Shown here: positions 61,859-64,000 of the stretch, in pieces | How the letters are laid out: the number at the start of each line of letters is the position of its first letter | Numbering within the stretch: position 1 is the stretch's first letter | Origin: Streptosporangium carneum | GTDB lineage: Bacteria; Actinomycetota; Actinomycetes; Streptosporangiales; Streptosporangiaceae | Reading direction: 5' to 3' | DNA length: 64,000 nt | Assembly: GCF_027922005.1 (NCBI RefSeq) | Contig: NZ_BSEV01000006.1 | Location: forward strand, 1 to 64,000 | The notes under the pieces: model-generated | Seen by the model: only the letters and a program-made list of their open reading frames with translations | What the model was told of the DNA's origin: nothing | Database searches by the model: none | Translations under genes and position numbers: made by a program

Positions 61859-61866
61859 GGCGACGG

Positions 61867-63024
61867 GTGCACACAGCGATACTTTTCCTGGAACTCGGCG
61901 CCGTCCTCCTCGGACTCGGCGTTCTCGGCGCGCTGGCGTTGCGCGTCGGAATCTCCCCCATCCCCCTCTACCTGATCGCGGGCCTGGCGTTCGGCACCGG
62001 GGGCATCATCCCCCTTGCCACCAGTGAGGAGTTCATCTCCGTCGGCGCCGAGCTCGGGGTCATCCTGCTGCTGCTCACGCTCGGTCTCGAGTACAACGCC
62101 GACGAACTCGTGACCAGCCTGAAGGGCAACGCCCGCGCCGGGGTCGTGGACCTGCTGCTGAACGCGGCCCCCGGCGCGATCGCCGCGCTGCTGCTGGGCT
62201 GGGGCCCGGTGGCCGCCGTGGCCATGGCCGGGGTCACCTACGCCACCTCCTCGGGCATCACCGCCAAGGTCCTGTCCGACCTGGGGTGGATCGGCAACAG
62301 GGAGACCCCGGTCGTGCTGTCGCTGCTGGTCTTCGAGGACCTGACCATGGCGATCTACCTGCCGGTCCTCACCGCCCTGCTGGCGGGGCTGAGCTTCGTG
62401 GGAGGCGCGATCACCGTGGGGATCGCGCTGGCCACGGTCAGCGTCGTGCTGCTGGTCGCGCTCCGCTACGGCCGGTTCATCGAGGCCTTCGTATCCAGCC
62501 CCAACTCGGAGGTGCTGCTGCTGAAGGTGGTCGGGCTCGCGCTGCTGGTCGCCGGAGTCGCCCAGCAGCTGCAGGTCTCGGCCGCCGTCGGCGCGTTCCT
62601 GGTGGGCATCGCGCTGTCCGGACAGCTGGCCGAGGACGCCCAGGCGCTGCTGAGCCCGCTCAGGGACCTGTTCGCCGCGGTGTTCTTCGTCTTCTTCGGC
62701 CTGCAGACCGATCCGACCAAGATCCTCCCTGTCGCGGGCCTGGCCGCGCTGCTCGCCCTGGTCAGCATGGTCACCAAGCTGCTCACCGGCGTCTACGCGG
62801 CCCGGCGGGCCGGGATCGCCAGGGCGGGACGGGCGCGCGCGGGCATCGCGCTCATCCCGAGAGGCGAGTTCAACATCGTGATCGCCGGACTCGCCGTGGC
62901 GGCGGGGGTGCACCCCGACCTGGGACCGCTGGCCGCCGCCTACGTCCTCATCCTCGCCGCGTTCGGCCCCCTGGCCGCCCGCCTGGTCCAGCCCCTCATC
63001 ACCGCCATCGCCAAACGGGCCTGA
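61867..63024 (+). CDS. khtU: CPA2-type K+(cation)/H+ antiporter (KhtU-like)
   Basis: A 385-aa membrane antiporter with 12-13 helices. The ion-binding helix region is FEDLTMAIYLPVL (family Asp in ED) and the preceding SSGITAKVLSDLGW; helix 5-type ATSSGITAK is conserved. The terminal region AGRARAGIALIPRGEFNIVIAGLAV is diagnostic of the CPA2 group. It lacks the long soluble TrkA-N tail of KefC, because the KhtT-like protein provides regulation. Role: K+ or Na+ export and pH control. GTG 61867. A near-perfect hairpin follows. Confidence 0.92.
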   Translation: MHTAILFLELGAVLLGLGVLGALALRVGISPIPLYLIAGLAFGTGGIIPLATSEEFISVGAELGVILLLLTLGLEYNADELVTSLKGNARAGVVDLLLNAAPGAIAALLLGWGPVAAVAMAGVTYATSSGITAKVLSDLGWIGNRETPVVLSLLVFEDLTMAIYLPVLTALLAGLSFVGGAITVGIALATVSVVLLVALRYGRFIEAFVSSPNSEVLLLKVVGLALLVAGVAQQLQVSAAVGAFLVGIALSGQLAEDAQALLSPLRDLFAAVFFVFFGLQTDPTKILPVAGLAALLALVSMVTKLLTGVYAARRAGIARAGRARAGIALIPRGEFNIVIAGLAVAAGVHPDLGPLAAAYVLILAAFGPLAARLVQPLITAIAKRA

Positions 63025-63050
63025 CCGGCCCCGCCCGGCCGAGAGCGTGC

Positions 63051-63085
63051 GCGGCCTGCCCCTCCCCGCCGGGAGGGCAGGCCGC
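63051..63085. terminator. Terminator between khtU and the PAF-AH-like gene
   Basis: GCGGCCTGCCCCTCCC pairs with GGGAGGGCAGGCCGC (one bulged C), 4-nt loop; 27 bp past the antiporter stop and 37 bp from the convergent hydrolase stop. Confidence 0.7.
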
Positions 63086-63121
63086 CGCGCGGAAGCCCGG
63101 AGGCGGCGCGGGCCCGGCCCC

Positions 63122-64000
63122 TCAGCCGTTGAACCCGACTTCGGGGTAGCGCCTGGACGGCCGTTCGAGCAACGGCTGGGGGCGCTTGCGAAGGTGCAGG
63201 TCGAGGAAGGCCGCGACGTACCTGCGGGTGAGCTCGACCGAGCGGGCCCCGGAGAGCGACGTCGTGGGCTTGACGCCCGCCTGGTCGGAGAGCAGCGGAT
63301 AGTCGGTGAAGGACGAGTGGTCCGCGCCGTCGAACGTCAGCCAGCGCTTCCAGCCGGTCATGTGAGGCCAGTCGCGGCTCCACGAAGGGTCTTCCCCGCC
63401 CGGCTTGTGAATGTCACCCGCTCCCAGCAGGAGGAAGGGCCGGGAGAGGCCCCTGTCGGGGATCGGGATCCAGAAGGTGCCGTCCATGTTGACCCCGGCG
63501 CGGACCCGGGGGTCGTTGAGCATGGTCCAGGTGGCGCTGTTGCCGCCGATGGAGTGCCCCGCCATCGCGATCCTGGACGGGTCGATCAGCCGGGCGTGCT
63601 TCCAGGCGGGGTCCGGCCCCGTCAGCCGGTCGAGCACGAAGGAGACGTCGGCCGCCCGGGCCCTGGTCGACTTCTCACCGAATCCGGGGGTCTCCACTGA
63701 GTCGCAGGCGACGCAGGTCTCGATGTGGCCGTCAGGGAAGGCCGTGGCGGTCACCTCGTGGGTGTGGTCGATCCCCGCGACGACGTAGCCCCTGCTGGCC
63801 AGGTCCTCGGCCAGGGCCGTCAGCGAGCTGCGGGACATGCCGAACCCCGGGGAAAGCACGATGAGGGGAAGGGATCGCCCTCGCCCGAGCGGCGCCGCGT
63901 CGGCGAACGCATGGGTCCGCACCTTGCTCAGCGCGTCCTTCTCCATGCCGTCGGGGAGGCTTTCCAGGATCAGTTCCGACTCCCGCCGGGTCATGTAGGG
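63122..64000 (-). CDS. PAF-acetylhydrolase-like alpha/beta hydrolase (5' end outside window)
   Basis: At least 292 residues; the frame runs through position 64000, so the N-terminus is missing. Sequence in view: FPLIVLSPGFGMSRSSLTALAEDLASRG-like start (LPLIVLSPGFGMSRSSLTA), VVAGIDHTHE, the nucleophile elbow IAMAGHSIGGNSATW (G-H-S-I-G-G), AGVNMDGTFW (acid region) and FDGADHSSFTDYP (His). This is the layout of plasma-type platelet-activating factor acetylhydrolase relatives and bacterial cutinase-like lipases. ATG 63994 is present, but codons upstream read in frame (Pro-Tyr), so the true start is probably further up. Substrate: short-chain ester, unknown. Confidence 0.85.
   Translation of the reverse strand, partial: PYMTRRESELILESLPDGMEKDALSKVRTHAFADAAPLGRGRSLPLIVLSPGFGMSRSSLTALAEDLASRGYVVAGIDHTHEVTATAFPDGHIETCVACDSVETPGFGEKSTRARAADVSFVLDRLTGPDPAWKHARLIDPSRIAMAGHSIGGNSATWTMLNDPRVRAGVNMDGTFWIPIPDRGLSRPFLLLGAGDIHKPGGEDPSWSRDWPHMTGWKRWLTFDGADHSSFTDYPLLSDQAGVKPTTSLSGARSVELTRRYVAAFLDLHLRKRPQPLLERPSRRYPEVGFNG

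Overview
This is a high-GC actinomycete chromosome segment. GTG and TTG starts, ATGA/GTGA/TTGA stop-start overlaps, leaderless promoters and long GC hairpins without U-tracts are common. The gene families (MmyB-type XRE regulators, PucR, a type VII secretion mycosin, cslA-glxA, DUF4031, a trypsin-STAND-WD40 giant protein) fit Streptosporangiales, for example Streptosporangium or Nonomuraea. That placement is an inference; no 16S or other phylogenetic marker lies in the window. No tRNA, rRNA, insertion sequence, prophage or CRISPR array was recognised.

Layout. 0.3-5 kb: a GT4 glycosyltransferase, a membrane Ser/Thr kinase and 6-phosphogluconate dehydrogenase. 5.2-7.9 kb: a TetR regulator divergent from a HelD-type RNA polymerase recycling ATPase, with a perfect 11+11 bp operator between them. 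8.0-12.7 kb: a tightly coupled four-gene operon with a Cas4/Dna2-like Fe-S nuclease, two uncharacterised proteins and an SF1 helicase. Its gene order mirrors the domain order of Dna2, and it is the best candidate here for an undescribed DNA-processing or defence system. 12.8-20.2 kb: regulator-transporter pairs (MmyB/MFS, TetR/MFS with two operators), a GNAT, DUF4031, a PfpI protein and an anti-sigma-factor kinase. 20.2-27.6 kb: PucR, an SHMT-like enzyme, succinate-semialdehyde dehydrogenase, a DUF2795 protein behind a SigB-like promoter, a quinone oxidoreductase and an Eis-type acetyltransferase.

27.8-35.5 kb: a 56-residue two-helix membrane protein, a BrkB/YihY protein, an orphan mycosin with a proline-rich membrane partner, a MetE-C-like protein with a leaderless promoter, DUF1330, and a secreted X-Pro dipeptidyl-peptidase-like hydrolase. 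35.5-40.3 kb: the apical-glycan cluster cslA-glxA-GH6 (cellulose-synthase-like enzyme, radical copper oxidase, endoglucanase lipoprotein). 40.6-42.1 kb: two tandem Pol-beta-type nucleotidyltransferases of unknown role. 42.2-49.0 kb: an MBL hydrolase and a conflict-type cassette (lipoprotein, Trypco1 protein, 1492-residue trypsin-nSTAND-TM-WD40 protein with 14 WD motifs).

49.4-64 kb: a thiamine-binding protein, MOSC protein and endonuclease V, an ankyrin protein, a DnaJ-type zinc-finger protein, LysR next to a secreted M28 aminopeptidase with a chitin-binding-like module, an MFS transporter, a trans-acting enoyl-reductase-like protein, an SsuD-type monooxygenase, a KhtTU-type K+/H+ antiporter pair, and a PAF-acetylhydrolase-like hydrolase cut by the window end. 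Most convergent gene pairs are separated by perfect or near-perfect hairpins, which supports the gene boundaries given here.
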